This document shows positions 51,005 through 58,715 of a stretch of DNA of 64,000 nucleotides, piece after piece; the stretch's first letter is position 1, and each line of letters opens with the position of its first letter. A model generated the notes under the pieces. That model was given only the letters and a program-made list of their open reading frames with translations. It searched no databases and was not told the origin of the DNA. The position numbers and the translations under genes are program-made. Source of the DNA: Bacillota bacterium (GTDB lineage Bacteria; Bacillota; Clostridia; Peptostreptococcales; Anaerovoracaceae). The stretch lies in NCBI GenBank assembly GCA_030536355.1, contig JAUNQD010000001.1:62001-126000 (forward strand), read 5' to 3'.

Positions 51005-52063
51005 TTACTTAACGATTTTCTTATCAGGGTTGATTCTGTCTCTTACGTCTCCCATCAGGCATCTAGGGATTGGCAGGTCGATCATTGTTACCAGACCAGG
51101 GTCTGCGTTGATAACCTGAGGAATCATGTTAGCGCACATAGCGATTGTTCCCAGTCCGCCTTCGATTTCAGGGCTGTTAACCATGTTTACGTTAGGAGTT
51201 CCCTTGATGATTACATAGTCACCAGTGTTGATTCCAACCTGTTCAGGTTCGATCTGCTGAGGGTGATCCATGTGTACTTTCATTCCGTTGTCCAGAACTG
51301 CTTCAGCTGTCATAGCAACGCCTGCGCATGATCCAGCTGCTGCGAATCCGTAAGGTGACTTTCTGTCAACGTCAGTTGTGATAGGGTTCATGTCCTGTGA
51401 GAATTCTGCAACCTTCAGGCCCAGACCTTCAGCGATCATGCCTACTGATTCAGCGAATCCAACGTGACCTGACATAGTGTGGTTAGCTTTTCTTTCCTTG
51501 AATTCTTCTACGGAGATACCGATTCCCTGTTCTTCCATTACAACAGGTCCGAATGGTGACAGTGAGTTAACTCTTCTTGAAGTGATTTCTTCAACGTCAG
51601 TTAAGCATCCAGTCATAACCAGAACGAGCAGGTCCATGATGTGTCCAGGGTTGATACCAGTTCCCAGCAGAGTTACGCCGTTTTCCTTAGCGATCTTGTC
51701 CAGTTCAGCAGCCAGTTCTGGGCTCTGAGCAGCAGGATAAGCCATTTCTTCAGCTGATGTGATACAGTTGATTCCCTGTTCCAGGATGAACTTCATTCTT
51801 GGGAAAGCATTCTTTGTGAATGAGTCTGTGCAGAGAATTACGATGTCAGCAGCGCCTGGCTTGATTACGTCTTCAGCAGCCTGGATCAGTACATCTTCTC
51901 TATCTCCTCTTTCAGTCTTGATGTAGTCGTACATTGAAGTTCCGATCTTCTTGCCTCTTCCTGCAACGCCTACGATGTCAACGCCCTTTTTCTTCAGAAG
52001 CATGTCAGCAACTCCGCCGCCCATAGCACCAAGACCCCAAATAATTACTTTTACATTCTGCAT
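51005..52063 (-). CDS. ord: 2,4-diaminopentanoate dehydrogenase
   Basis: A 352-residue NAD(P)-dependent enzyme with a Rossmann start VIIWGLGAMGGGVADMLL, then TGINPGHIMDLLVL and RRVNSLSPFGPVVMEEQGIG, which are typical of the Ord family. It oxidatively deaminates 2,4-diaminopentanoate to 2-amino-4-oxopentanoate. It is the first gene of the ornithine operon and follows the sigma-54 promoter at 52131-52145 and AAAGGAG. Confidence 0.96.
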   Translation of the reverse strand: MQNVKVIIWGLGAMGGGVADMLLKKKGVDIVGVAGRGKKIGTSMYDYIKTERGDREDVLIQAAEDVIKPGAADIVILCTDSFTKNAFPRMKFILEQGINCITSAEEMAYPAAQSPELAAELDKIAKENGVTLLGTGINPGHIMDLLVLVMTGCLTDVEEITSRRVNSLSPFGPVVMEEQGIGISVEEFKERKANHTMSGHVGFAESVGMIAEGLGLKVAEFSQDMNPITTDVDRKSPYGFAAAGSCAGVAMTAEAVLDNGMKVHMDHPQQIEPEQVGINTGDYVIIKGTPNVNMVNSPEIEGGLGTIAMCANMIPQVINADPGLVTMIDLPIPRCLMGDVRDRINPDKKIVK

Positions 52064-52130
52064 TTTGTGTTCTCCTTTTCTTGTTTATTTTTATCTTAGT
52101 TGATACAACTTTAACTGCCCATATATAAGA

Positions 52131-52145
52131 GCAAGTCCCGTGCCA
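52131..52145 (-). promoter_or_regulatory. sigma-54 promoter of the ornithine operon
   Basis: Minus strand reads TGGCAC-GGGAC-TTGC (52132-52145 within 52131-52145), an exact match to the -24/-12 consensus TGGCAC-N5-TTGC with correct spacing. Transcription would begin near 52120, about 57 nt before the ord ATG. The neighbouring gene encodes a sigma-54 activator. Confidence 0.93.
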
Positions 52146-52263
52146 ACAGCTGTGTATTTTTATGTTTTTTTGAAAACGTTGAAATTTAGCCGTTTTAAGA
52201 GTGTGTTAAAAATAAAACAAAGAATTCTTGGATTTATCTGACAATTTAGGTATTGTTTTACGC

Positions 52264-52307
52264 AAAAAAAATTGCACCTTTGTGCAAGTATTTTTGCACA
52301 AAGGTGC
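52264..52307 (-). terminator. activator-gene terminator that is also a putative enhancer site
   Basis: GCACCTTTGTGCAA (52274-52287) and TTGCACAAAGGTGC (52294-52307) form a 14-bp perfect stem with a 6-nt loop, followed on the minus strand by AA and eight T, a strong terminator for the gene ending at 52317. Its central part (52279-52302) matches the palindrome at 53820-53843 at 22 of 24 bases. It lies about 135-175 bp upstream of the sigma-54 promoter, the normal place for an enhancer. Confidence 0.85.
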
Positions 52308-52316
52308 GGAGCGCTC

Positions 52317-53735
52317 TTATAGTCCATATTTTTTTATCTTATGCTGCAGGTTCTGACGGAGCATTCCCAGATCTTTTGCAGTCTTGGAAATATTACCTCC
52401 GTTCTCCATCAAATACCCCGCAATCACAGTTTTTTCAACGGTTTCAAGGTATTCGGACAATGTCGAATCATCCTTTTGGAACCCTGAGATCATCGGCTGT
52501 TCTTCTGCCGCACCCCTCTGAAGCAAAACATCTTTCTCGGTCAGCACATGCTCCTTATCTGCCATAGACACTGCTGACATTATTATGTTCTCCAGTTCTC
52601 TGACATTGCCGGGATAATTATGTCTCATCAGCTTTTCCATGGCATCATCTGCTATCATCCACACTTCCTTGCCGTAGCGGGCATTGTACTTTTCAAGGAA
52701 TTCGTTCACCAGGATCGGGATATCATCCTTTCTTTCCTTAAGAGTAGGAAGCGTCAGGTTAACTATATTGAGTCTGTAATACAGGTCCTTTCGCAGGGCT
52801 CCTTCCGCCATCAGCTTATCGGCAGGCTCGTTTACCGTAGCGATTATTCTGACATCGACAGGGATATCCTTGCTTCCGCCGACACGTCTTATGTAGTCTT
52901 CCTGCAGTACACGAAGCAGCTTTCCCTGCAGCTCATACGGCATGGCACTGACTTCGTCGAGAAGCAAAGTCCCGCCGTTGGCCTGTTCGAACAGACCCGC
53001 TCTGTCGACAGCTCCTGTAAAACCTCCTTTAGCAGTTCCGAAAAGGATACCTTCAAGAAGACTCTCAGGAAGCGCCGCACAGTTCTGTGCCAAAAATGGT
53101 TTGTTTTTTCTTTCTCCGGCATAATGGATACTCTGGGCGAAAAGTTCTTTACCTGTACCCGTCTCTCCATAGATAAACACCGAAGCGTCAGTCTTTGCAG
53201 CCTTTCCGGCCTTTTCGATGACCTGGATGAACTGCGGGCTTTCGCCTATAAGATCCTTGAAACTGTATTGTTTCATCTTGGGATTCACACGTTTTGCAAC
53301 AGCCGCTAAATCGCCGTTCTCTGCACTATTAAGCGCACCTTCCTGCAGTTCCAAGACCGTATCACTCAAGTTTTTGATGTCGGTAATGTCCTTGGCAACT
53401 TCCATCGCCGCTATCACCTTGCCATCCACTTCAATCGGCACCGTAGTATTTATGGTCGTGATTTCTTTACCATAAACATTGAAATACGTCTGCTGTTTAT
53501 TTCTGGTTTCGACCCCCTCGGTCAGCGCCTTTGTAAGGGTGCTTTCATGTTGAGGTATGTATGAAAACACATCTCGAAACGGTTTTCCCAGCGCATCTTC
53601 CACGCTGATCTTCTCCAGTTTTGCCATAGCTTCGTTATATATTATGGTCTTACCTTCCGCGTCCACCACATGGATCGCTTCACCTAAAATATCAGACCCC
53701 TTTTGCAATATCGCCAGATAATCTTTATCTCTCAT
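52317..53735 (-). CDS. sigma-54-dependent transcriptional activator (PAS, AAA+, Fis HTH)
   Basis: A 472-residue protein starting at ATG 53733-53735 after AAGGAGG; the frame could extend to 53795 but without a ribosome-binding site. The PAS domain spans about 10-115 (IHVVDAEGKTIIYNEAM), with likely small-ligand sensing. The AAA+ domain has GETGTGKE (190-197), the sigma-54 contact loop GGFTGA (237-242, normally GAFTGA), LLLDE (257-261) and a C-terminal Fis-type HTH, NISKTAKDLGMLRQNLQHKI. Immediately upstream of the sigma-54-driven ornithine operon, so almost certainly its regulator. The ligand is unknown; ornithine or a product is a reasonable guess. Confidence 0.93.
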   Translation of the reverse strand: MRDKDYLAILQKGSDILGEAIHVVDAEGKTIIYNEAMAKLEKISVEDALGKPFRDVFSYIPQHESTLTKALTEGVETRNKQQTYFNVYGKEITTINTTVPIEVDGKVIAAMEVAKDITDIKNLSDTVLELQEGALNSAENGDLAAVAKRVNPKMKQYSFKDLIGESPQFIQVIEKAGKAAKTDASVFIYGETGTGKELFAQSIHYAGERKNKPFLAQNCAALPESLLEGILFGTAKGGFTGAVDRAGLFEQANGGTLLLDEVSAMPYELQGKLLRVLQEDYIRRVGGSKDIPVDVRIIATVNEPADKLMAEGALRKDLYYRLNIVNLTLPTLKERKDDIPILVNEFLEKYNARYGKEVWMIADDAMEKLMRHNYPGNVRELENIIMSAVSMADKEHVLTEKDVLLQRGAAEEQPMISGFQKDDSTLSEYLETVEKTVIAGYLMENGGNISKTAKDLGMLRQNLQHKIKKYGL

Positions 53736-53799
53736 GTCTGCCTCCTTGCGCCGCAGGCGAGAAAAGCGCACTTTGCGCATGCCTGCCCTTTGCATCTAT

Positions 53800-53843
53800 A
53801 TTCTACCACAGACTATAGCTTGGTGCAAATATTTTTGCACAAA
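53800..53843 (-). promoter_or_regulatory. promoter and palindromic site of the activator gene
   Basis: Minus strand TTGCAC (-35, 53823-53828), 17 bp, TAGAAT (-10, 53800-53805). The -35 lies inside the palindrome GTGCAAATATTTTTGCAC (53823-53840), a near copy of the site at 52279-52302. If the activator binds both, it would activate the ornithine operon from a distance and repress its own gene by covering the -35. Confidence 0.75.
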
Positions 53844-53873
53844 CATGTAAGGCAAAACACCTCTCGACAATCG

Positions 53874-53902
53874 TTGACATATTTTTCAGCTGAAAGTATA
53901 CT
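53874..53902 (+). promoter_or_regulatory. sigma-A promoter of the ArsR-type regulator
   Basis: TTGACA (53874-53879), 17 bp, TATACT (53897-53902): near-consensus. Start near 53909, next to the inverted repeat at 53910. Confidence 0.85.
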
Positions 53903-53909
53903 AAACAAT

Positions 53910-53925
53910 GTGCTTTAACGAGCAC
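53910..53925. promoter_or_regulatory. candidate operator of the ArsR-type regulator
   Basis: GTGCT (53910-53914) and AGCAC (53921-53925) with a 6-bp spacer, lying on the expected transcription start of the ArsR-type gene, a usual place for autorepression. Confidence 0.4.
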
Positions 53926-53955
53926 TTTCACGAAACAACAGAAGGAGCAGAGATT

Positions 53956-54285
53956 ATGAGACTCAGAAAAGAAGTAGACGAAATGCAGGAAAAAGACATA
54001 CTGCTTATAGCACGTATATCAGATGCGTTAGCACACCCTGCAAGGATCAAAATATTCCGTTACATCATGGCACAGAACAAGAAGAGAGAAAGAGTCTGCA
54101 ACAAAGATCTTGTGGAGCATTTCGATTATGCGCAGGCCACCATTTCACAGCATGTTAAGAAGCTGGCAGACGCAGGTCTTGTGGAAAGCCGCAAGGAAGA
54201 TCGTTTCTCCTATTACTATGTTCATCTGGGAACTCTCAACGAGTATCTGGTGGCAACTAAAAAATTTGAGAATATGGAAGTTTAA
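53956..54285 (+). CDS. ArsR family winged-helix regulator
   Basis: A 109-residue protein starting at ATG 53956, 8-9 nt after AAGGAG; an upstream ATG at 53908 lies at the transcription start and lacks a ribosome-binding site. The winged helix reads ARISDALAHPARIKIFRYIM, then NKDLVEHFDYAQATISQHVKKLADAGLVESRKEDRFSYYYV (in part). Only one Cys is present, before helix 3, so the classic metal-binding CxC is absent and it probably senses something else. It has a strong promoter and its terminator lies inside the convergent phosphoesterase gene. Confidence 0.88.
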   Translation: MRLRKEVDEMQEKDILLIARISDALAHPARIKIFRYIMAQNKKRERVCNKDLVEHFDYAQATISQHVKKLADAGLVESRKEDRFSYYYVHLGTLNEYLVATKKFENMEV

Positions 54286-55525
54286 ATGAATCTCCGATAC
54301 GGGCAGCATCAATGATGCTGCCTTTTTCATTATATGATACTATTTCAAGCTGATCGTCGTTGGCTCTTATTATCTGATAATTGGGCCCCGAAGCATACAT
54401 GGCTTCCGCATATACAGGCGCATTCGAGCCGGTGTAATAATTGCTTCTCTTGGGTCCGGAGACGCCCATCACATATACAGTCCCGTCTATGGGCCGCGTT
54501 CTCATATATACATGCTGATGTCCGCACAGTACCAGGTCTGCCCCGCCGTCTTTAATGATCGGCAGCCATTTTTCTCTTATATCCTTCGACACCGTAAACA
54601 CATCATGCATCCCGTAAACCGGATGGTGAGTAACGACTATGTTCCACCGTTTGCTGCTCTCAGCCAGCGAATCTTTCAGCCAAGCTTTGATTTCCTGATC
54701 GTGTACGTTCCAGAGAGCCTTTCCCACGGTCATCTGTCTTGCTTTAGTCAGGAAGGAACTATCGACCATTATAAACCTGCACTGTTCGGTCTCAAACCAA
54801 TAAAAAGCTTCACCATAAGGGCCATTACCCAAATGGTGAAATATCTTCTTATATGTATTGTTTGATGTCACTCCTTCGTGGTTCCCCGGAATCGTTTGGA
54901 CAGGCAGCTCGCTGAACACATCACAGTTATCAAGAAAACCGTTCCAGTGATCTTTTCTTGCAGGCAGATTCACCATGTCCCCTCCGATGATTGCAAACTC
55001 CACCTCGGGATGTTCTTCATACATCTTCCGTGTAAGTTCTCCCCAAGCTTCATAATCCGCCACACTTTTATCGAACTGTGGATCCCCCAGATACACGAAA
55101 ACATCTTCACTGTCTTTATCCGGCACGCTAAAAGATCGGGGAACGTCATACGCGACCCCGTCCCCGATTTCGTAATGATATGTTTTCCCCGCTTCAAGGT
55201 CTGTCAATCTCACCTTGTATCTATAATGATTTCCTGTCAGGATCTTGGTTTTTTCAGCCATTACCGGCACTGTCACCGGCAAGCTGTACTTATCTTCAGA
55301 AAACCTCAGCAGTCTTGGACCATCTTTATCTCCTCGCCAGCTGATGAACATGGTGTCTTTTTTCTCTCCCATGCAAAGCATCACCTGCCGGCTTTCCGAA
55401 GGCTCCCATACGGCCTCCGCCGCTGCCGGCCCCGCCGCCTCTTTTTTCATGTGCATCGTAGCGACAATCACTGTACAAAAAACCAGCAAAGCTATTAAAA
55501 TACCTGTAACGATCTTTTTTCTCAA
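54257..55525 (-). CDS. purple-acid-phosphatase-like metallophosphoesterase, secreted or anchored
   Basis: A 422-residue protein with an N-terminal membrane segment (about 4-24), a fibronectin-like domain ending in LTDLEAGKTYHYEIGDG, and a calcineurin-fold phosphoesterase: GDPQFD, GGDMVNL, PGNHE, VVTHHPVYGMHD and LVLCGHQHVY supply the two-metal ligands. It hydrolyses phosphate esters outside the membrane. The start is TTG (55523-55525), 7 nt after GGAGG, which itself lies inside the rnhA terminator stem. Its 3' end overlaps the ArsR-type gene by 29 bp. Confidence 0.9.
   Translation of the reverse strand: MRKKIVTGILIALLVFCTVIVATMHMKKEAAGPAAAEAVWEPSESRQVMLCMGEKKDTMFISWRGDKDGPRLLRFSEDKYSLPVTVPVMAEKTKILTGNHYRYKVRLTDLEAGKTYHYEIGDGVAYDVPRSFSVPDKDSEDVFVYLGDPQFDKSVADYEAWGELTRKMYEEHPEVEFAIIGGDMVNLPARKDHWNGFLDNCDVFSELPVQTIPGNHEGVTSNNTYKKIFHHLGNGPYGEAFYWFETEQCRFIMVDSSFLTKARQMTVGKALWNVHDQEIKAWLKDSLAESSKRWNIVVTHHPVYGMHDVFTVSKDIREKWLPIIKDGGADLVLCGHQHVYMRTRPIDGTVYVMGVSGPKRSNYYTGSNAPVYAEAMYASGPNYQIIRANDDQLEIVSYNEKGSIIDAARIGDSFKLPYSQIF
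54302..54327 (+). terminator. terminator of the ArsR-type gene inside the phosphoesterase coding region
   Basis: GGCAGCATC (54302-54310) and GATGCTGCC (54314-54322) with loop AAT, then TTTTTC. It sits within the last codons of the convergent gene, so the hairpin and the protein sequence share the same DNA. Confidence 0.85.
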
Positions 55526-55526
55526 T

Positions 55527-55579
55527 AAAAAACCTCCGCCTCACGTTAACAATATGTTACGCTCAAGCGAAGGTTTTTA
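55527..55579 (-). terminator. rnhA terminator that covers the next gene's ribosome-binding site
   Basis: Long imperfect stem between AAAAAACCTCCGCCTCACG and CAAGCGAAGGTTTTTA (55527-55579), with an inner GTTAAC/GTTAC-like part. On the minus strand it ends in a T-run that runs into the TTG start of the phosphoesterase, and the GGAGG Shine-Dalgarno is inside the stem. Confidence 0.65.
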
Positions 55580-55605
55580 TTCTTGATAAAGCTGTTCTTT
55601 TATCG

Positions 55606-56157
55606 CTATCTCAACTCATCGATACCTATGTTGGCCAGCTCGTCAGCTCTGTTGTTTTTTTCTGTCACATACACGAAATCCTCATAAGAGAAGTCCCTGC
55701 CATTCCATTCTACAAATTTCTCGTACAGCTTATCGAAATTTGTGACCTTGCTGTTCAAGTTTACATGGCCTTTGACACGATAAAAATATATTTCATGTCT
55801 GTCGATATACGGCAGCAGCTGCTGCCACAGATCCTGATTTTCCACAGGTTTCTTGCCGGAAGTCTTCCAGCCGTTTTTCTGCCAGTTTTCGTACCACTTC
55901 TTCCTAAAGCAGTCCATCAGATAGCTGCTGTCAGAAAACACTTCTATGATCTGATTCTCCTTTTTTATCGCCTTGAAAGCTTCAAGAAGAGCCGTCATTT
56001 CCATCCTGTTGTTTGTGGTGTTGGCTTCGCTGCCATAAAGTTCCTTCTGTGCATCGCCAAATTCAAGTATCGCTCCCCAGCCGCCCAAATTTTCTTCGCT
56101 CTGGTTACCACTGCAGCCTCCGTCAGTATATATCCTAAGCACTCTATCGTTTCTCAT
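55606..56157 (-). CDS. rnhA: ribonuclease HI
   Basis: A 183-residue protein with the RNase H fold: IYTDGGCSGNQ (first Asp, residue 11), NNRMEMTALLEA (Glu), VFSDSSYLMDC (second Asp), VKGH, and NNRADELAN (last Asp). It removes RNA from RNA-DNA hybrids. It is longer than E. coli RNase HI by about 28 residues because of an insertion near 130-160. A hairpin at 55527 separates it from the phosphoesterase gene. It is divergent from walJ. Confidence 0.93.
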   Translation of the reverse strand: MRNDRVLRIYTDGGCSGNQSEENLGGWGAILEFGDAQKELYGSEANTTNNRMEMTALLEAFKAIKKENQIIEVFSDSSYLMDCFRKKWYENWQKNGWKTSGKKPVENQDLWQQLLPYIDRHEIYFYRVKGHVNLNSKVTNFDKLYEKFVEWNGRDFSYEDFVYVTEKNNRADELANIGIDELR

Positions 56158-56284
56158 GATCTTTGATATCCTTTCTCTCTTATCCCCGTCCTTTAATTAA
56201 ATTTACCATATCATATCCTTGCTGTCCACGTTGACTTTAGCGCCTTGCCTGAGGTATATTATTACAAGCAAAGGAGACATAAAT

Positions 56285-57079
56285 ATGGGACTTGGATTCT
56301 GTTCCTTCGCCAGCGGAAGCAGCGGGAACTGTTACATGATAAAATATGACGGCAAAGCATTACTTATAGATGCCGGTATTTCCGGCAAGAAGATATTTCA
56401 GGGGCTTGAAGATGCAGGCGTATCTACCGAGGATGTGTGCGGAGTTTTAGTTACCCACGAGCACATAGACCACGTCAAGAGCCTTCCGATAGTGACCAAA
56501 AAACTTCCCAACATCAAAGCCTATGCCAACGAAAACACGTGGGCTGCCATCGAGCGCCCTGTGGCAGACGAGAAACGCGCGACTTTTCATACAGGAAGTG
56601 ATTTTTACATAGAAGATTTTCTCATAAGACCGTTTGCCATTCCTCATGATGCGGCAGAACCTGTAGGCTACAGTATCTATGCAGGAGATAAACAAGTCAG
56701 CATCGTTACGGATATCGGCCATATGACCGACGAGATCTTTGAGGAGATAATAGATGCCGATCTTCTGGTGCTTGAAGCAAACCACGAAGAGGAGATCCTT
56801 CTGATGGGTTCATATCCTTATCATCTAAAGCGCAGGATCTTGGGCGAAAACGGTCATCTGTCAAATGTCTGTGCAGGTGAATGTCTGTGCCGTCTGATAG
56901 AAGCAAATCCTAAAAAGCGCCGTGTTCTGCTGGGACATCTGAGCCGCGAGAACAATGATCCGTCAGTGGCTCTTCTTGCAGTCAAGAACACATTGATGGA
57001 AAAGAACATCTTCATAGGCAGCGATCTTAAAGTGGAGGTCGTGCACAGAGACAGCTGCAGCTGTTTATATGAAGTTTAA
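56285..57079 (+). CDS. walJ: WalJ/YycJ-type metallo-beta-lactamase-fold hydrolase
   Basis: A 264-residue protein starting at ATG 56285 after AAAGGAGAC (the frame could extend to 56219). CSFASGSSGNCYMI and LLIDAGISGKKI open the fold, and THEHIDH (metal HxHxDH), FAIPHDAAEPVGYSI, TDIGHM and EANHEEEIL follow. In Bacillus the homologue sits in the walRKHIJ operon. Here there is no walRK, but rlmH follows 28 nt downstream, as in many Firmicutes. Confidence 0.9.
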   Translation: MGLGFCSFASGSSGNCYMIKYDGKALLIDAGISGKKIFQGLEDAGVSTEDVCGVLVTHEHIDHVKSLPIVTKKLPNIKAYANENTWAAIERPVADEKRATFHTGSDFYIEDFLIRPFAIPHDAAEPVGYSIYAGDKQVSIVTDIGHMTDEIFEEIIDADLLVLEANHEEEILLMGSYPYHLKRRILGENGHLSNVCAGECLCRLIEANPKKRRVLLGHLSRENNDPSVALLAVKNTLMEKNIFIGSDLKVEVVHRDSCSCLYEV

Positions 57080-57106
57080 ACAGGCGCCATGCGCCGGAGG
57101 GACTGA

Positions 57107-57586
57107 ATGAATATAACTATAATAGCTATAGGAAAACTAAAAGAAAAGTACTGGACCGATGCCGTCAAGGAATACAGCAAACGTCTTGGCGGATACTGCA
57201 ATCTCAACATCATCGAACTGAAGGAAAGCCCGCTGCGCGCCAATCCGTCTGCTGCCGATGAAGAGGCAGTCAAGGTCGCTGAAGGAAACGACATCCTCAG
57301 CCGCATCAAACCGACAGATTTTGTCATCACGCTAGAGATCAAAGGCAAAGGGTTGTCATCAGAGCAGCTGGCTGATAAGATCGAAGATCTTGCCATAGGC
57401 GGCAAGAGCAGCATCGTCTTCATCATCGGAGGTTCGCTGGGACTTTCCGCAGAAGTCAGCAAGCGCTCCAACTTCAAACTGTCATTTTCAGCCATGACCT
57501 TCCCTCATCAGATGATGAGAGTTATATTGCTGGAACAAATATATAGAAGTTTTAAGATAATAAGAAACGAGGCTTATCATAAGTAA
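57107..57586 (+). CDS. rlmH: 23S rRNA (pseudouridine1915-N3)-methyltransferase
   Basis: A 159-residue SPOUT enzyme: IIAIGKLKEKYWTDAVKEYSKRL at the start and FIIGGSLGLSAEV plus HQMMRVILLEQIYRSFKIIRNEAYHK at the end (the knot and C-terminal YHK). It methylates Psi1915 of 23S rRNA. The 3' end overlaps its own terminator (57565-57598). Start with GGAGG 9 nt upstream. Confidence 0.97.
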   Translation: MNITIIAIGKLKEKYWTDAVKEYSKRLGGYCNLNIIELKESPLRANPSAADEEAVKVAEGNDILSRIKPTDFVITLEIKGKGLSSEQLADKIEDLAIGGKSSIVFIIGGSLGLSAEVSKRSNFKLSFSAMTFPHQMMRVILLEQIYRSFKIIRNEAYHK

Positions 57587-57598
57587 GCCTCGTTTTTC
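57565..57598 (+). terminator. terminator of walJ-rlmH
   Basis: AAACGAGGCTTA (57565-57576) and TAAGCCTCGTTT (57584-57595) pair perfectly, with the T-run following. The left arm is inside the rlmH coding region, and the tail touches the convergent gene's stop. Confidence 0.9.
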
Positions 57599-57600
57599 TG

Positions 57601-58713
57601 TTACTTTCTCGCCAGTTTTTCTACTATCTTATCCATAACCTTTGGATCGTGCATCGATTCCATGAGGAGTTTGTCAAGTTTCACTTCATCATCGGTTTGC
57701 TTTTTCAAGCCGTTATCGTAATCGGCCAACAAGCTTTCCTCAGAAAAATCTTCCGCGTCAAATGCCGCTATTGCTGCATCAGCAGCAGCCTTTGCAGTAT
57801 CTGCAGCAGCAGAAAGTCCATCATTTAACAGCGGGAATATCTGCGCCGCTGCATCACCGACAAATACAGCCCCGTCTTTTACCAGTCGCCTTTCTTCGTT
57901 AACATCAACGAGTCTTCCAAACTTCCACGGACTGAGCTGCTCGGCATTCTCAAAGAGTGTTTTTATCTTCTCACTGCTTTCAAGCCAATCTGCCATTCGC
58001 TGTTCAAGATTTGATATCTTATGGGAATCTCTGCCCTTGACTATCATCCCCACATTGCAGATGCCGCGCTTGACGCCATCTGGTCCTACAGGAATGATCC
58101 AGAAATATGCAGGACCTTCTTTATCATCAAAAGCGAAGATACCGCCGGCATCATACTGTTCCTTTGAAAAAGACTTTTCAAACTTGATGCCTTTGAAATA
58201 TGCTCTCTGTCCTATCCAGGCAGCATCTGCCTTTTCAGAAACAACACCGTCCGCTCTTATGACCATACGGCTTCTAAGAATGCTCTCGGTGCCCTTTTGC
58301 ATCACCTTCACCCCGCAGATCTTGCCGCTTTCTTTCACAAAGCCTGTCACTGTGCAGCCCTGGCGAAATTCTACGCCCCAGCTTACTGCAGTGTCCACCA
58401 ACAATTTATCAAGATAGAATCTAGGCACAGCATAACACTCAAATGGCATTACAGCTTCGCTTCCTGCGCTACTGATCAATTTTATCTTCCTTATGCAGGC
58501 ACTCATTTTGTCAAGAGCTTCCACGGCATCAAGGGCCTCGATATGCTTCATTATCCCTTCCCTTACCATGTCGCCGCACACCTTGTCACGAGGGAAAGTT
58601 TCTTTATCAAGCATCAAAACATCAAGGCCGGCTTTTGATAAATATGAAGCGCATATCGCTCCGGCAGGACCGGCACCCACTACGATCACGTCTCTATCGA
58701 TAATTGTTCTCAT
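57601..58713 (-). CDS. FAD-dependent oxidoreductase (geranylgeranyl-reductase/FixC-like)
   Basis: A 370-residue flavoprotein with an N-terminal dinucleotide fold VIVVGAGPAGAICASYL, LDKETFPRDKVCGDMV, and a central VFVGDAAAQIFPLLNDGLSAAADTA (second FAD block). This is the layout of the geranylgeranyl reductase/FixC group, which reduces isoprenoid double bonds or transfers electrons from flavoproteins to quinone. No ferredoxin motif is visible. It lies 2 nt after the double-GltD gene. Exact role unknown. Confidence 0.87.
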   Translation of the reverse strand: MRTIIDRDVIVVGAGPAGAICASYLSKAGLDVLMLDKETFPRDKVCGDMVREGIMKHIEALDAVEALDKMSACIRKIKLISSAGSEAVMPFECYAVPRFYLDKLLVDTAVSWGVEFRQGCTVTGFVKESGKICGVKVMQKGTESILRSRMVIRADGVVSEKADAAWIGQRAYFKGIKFEKSFSKEQYDAGGIFAFDDKEGPAYFWIIPVGPDGVKRGICNVGMIVKGRDSHKISNLEQRMADWLESSEKIKTLFENAEQLSPWKFGRLVDVNEERRLVKDGAVFVGDAAAQIFPLLNDGLSAAADTAKAAADAAIAAFDAEDFSEESLLADYDNGLKKQTDDEVKLDKLLMESMHDPKVMDKIVEKLARK

Positions 58714-58715
58714 AG

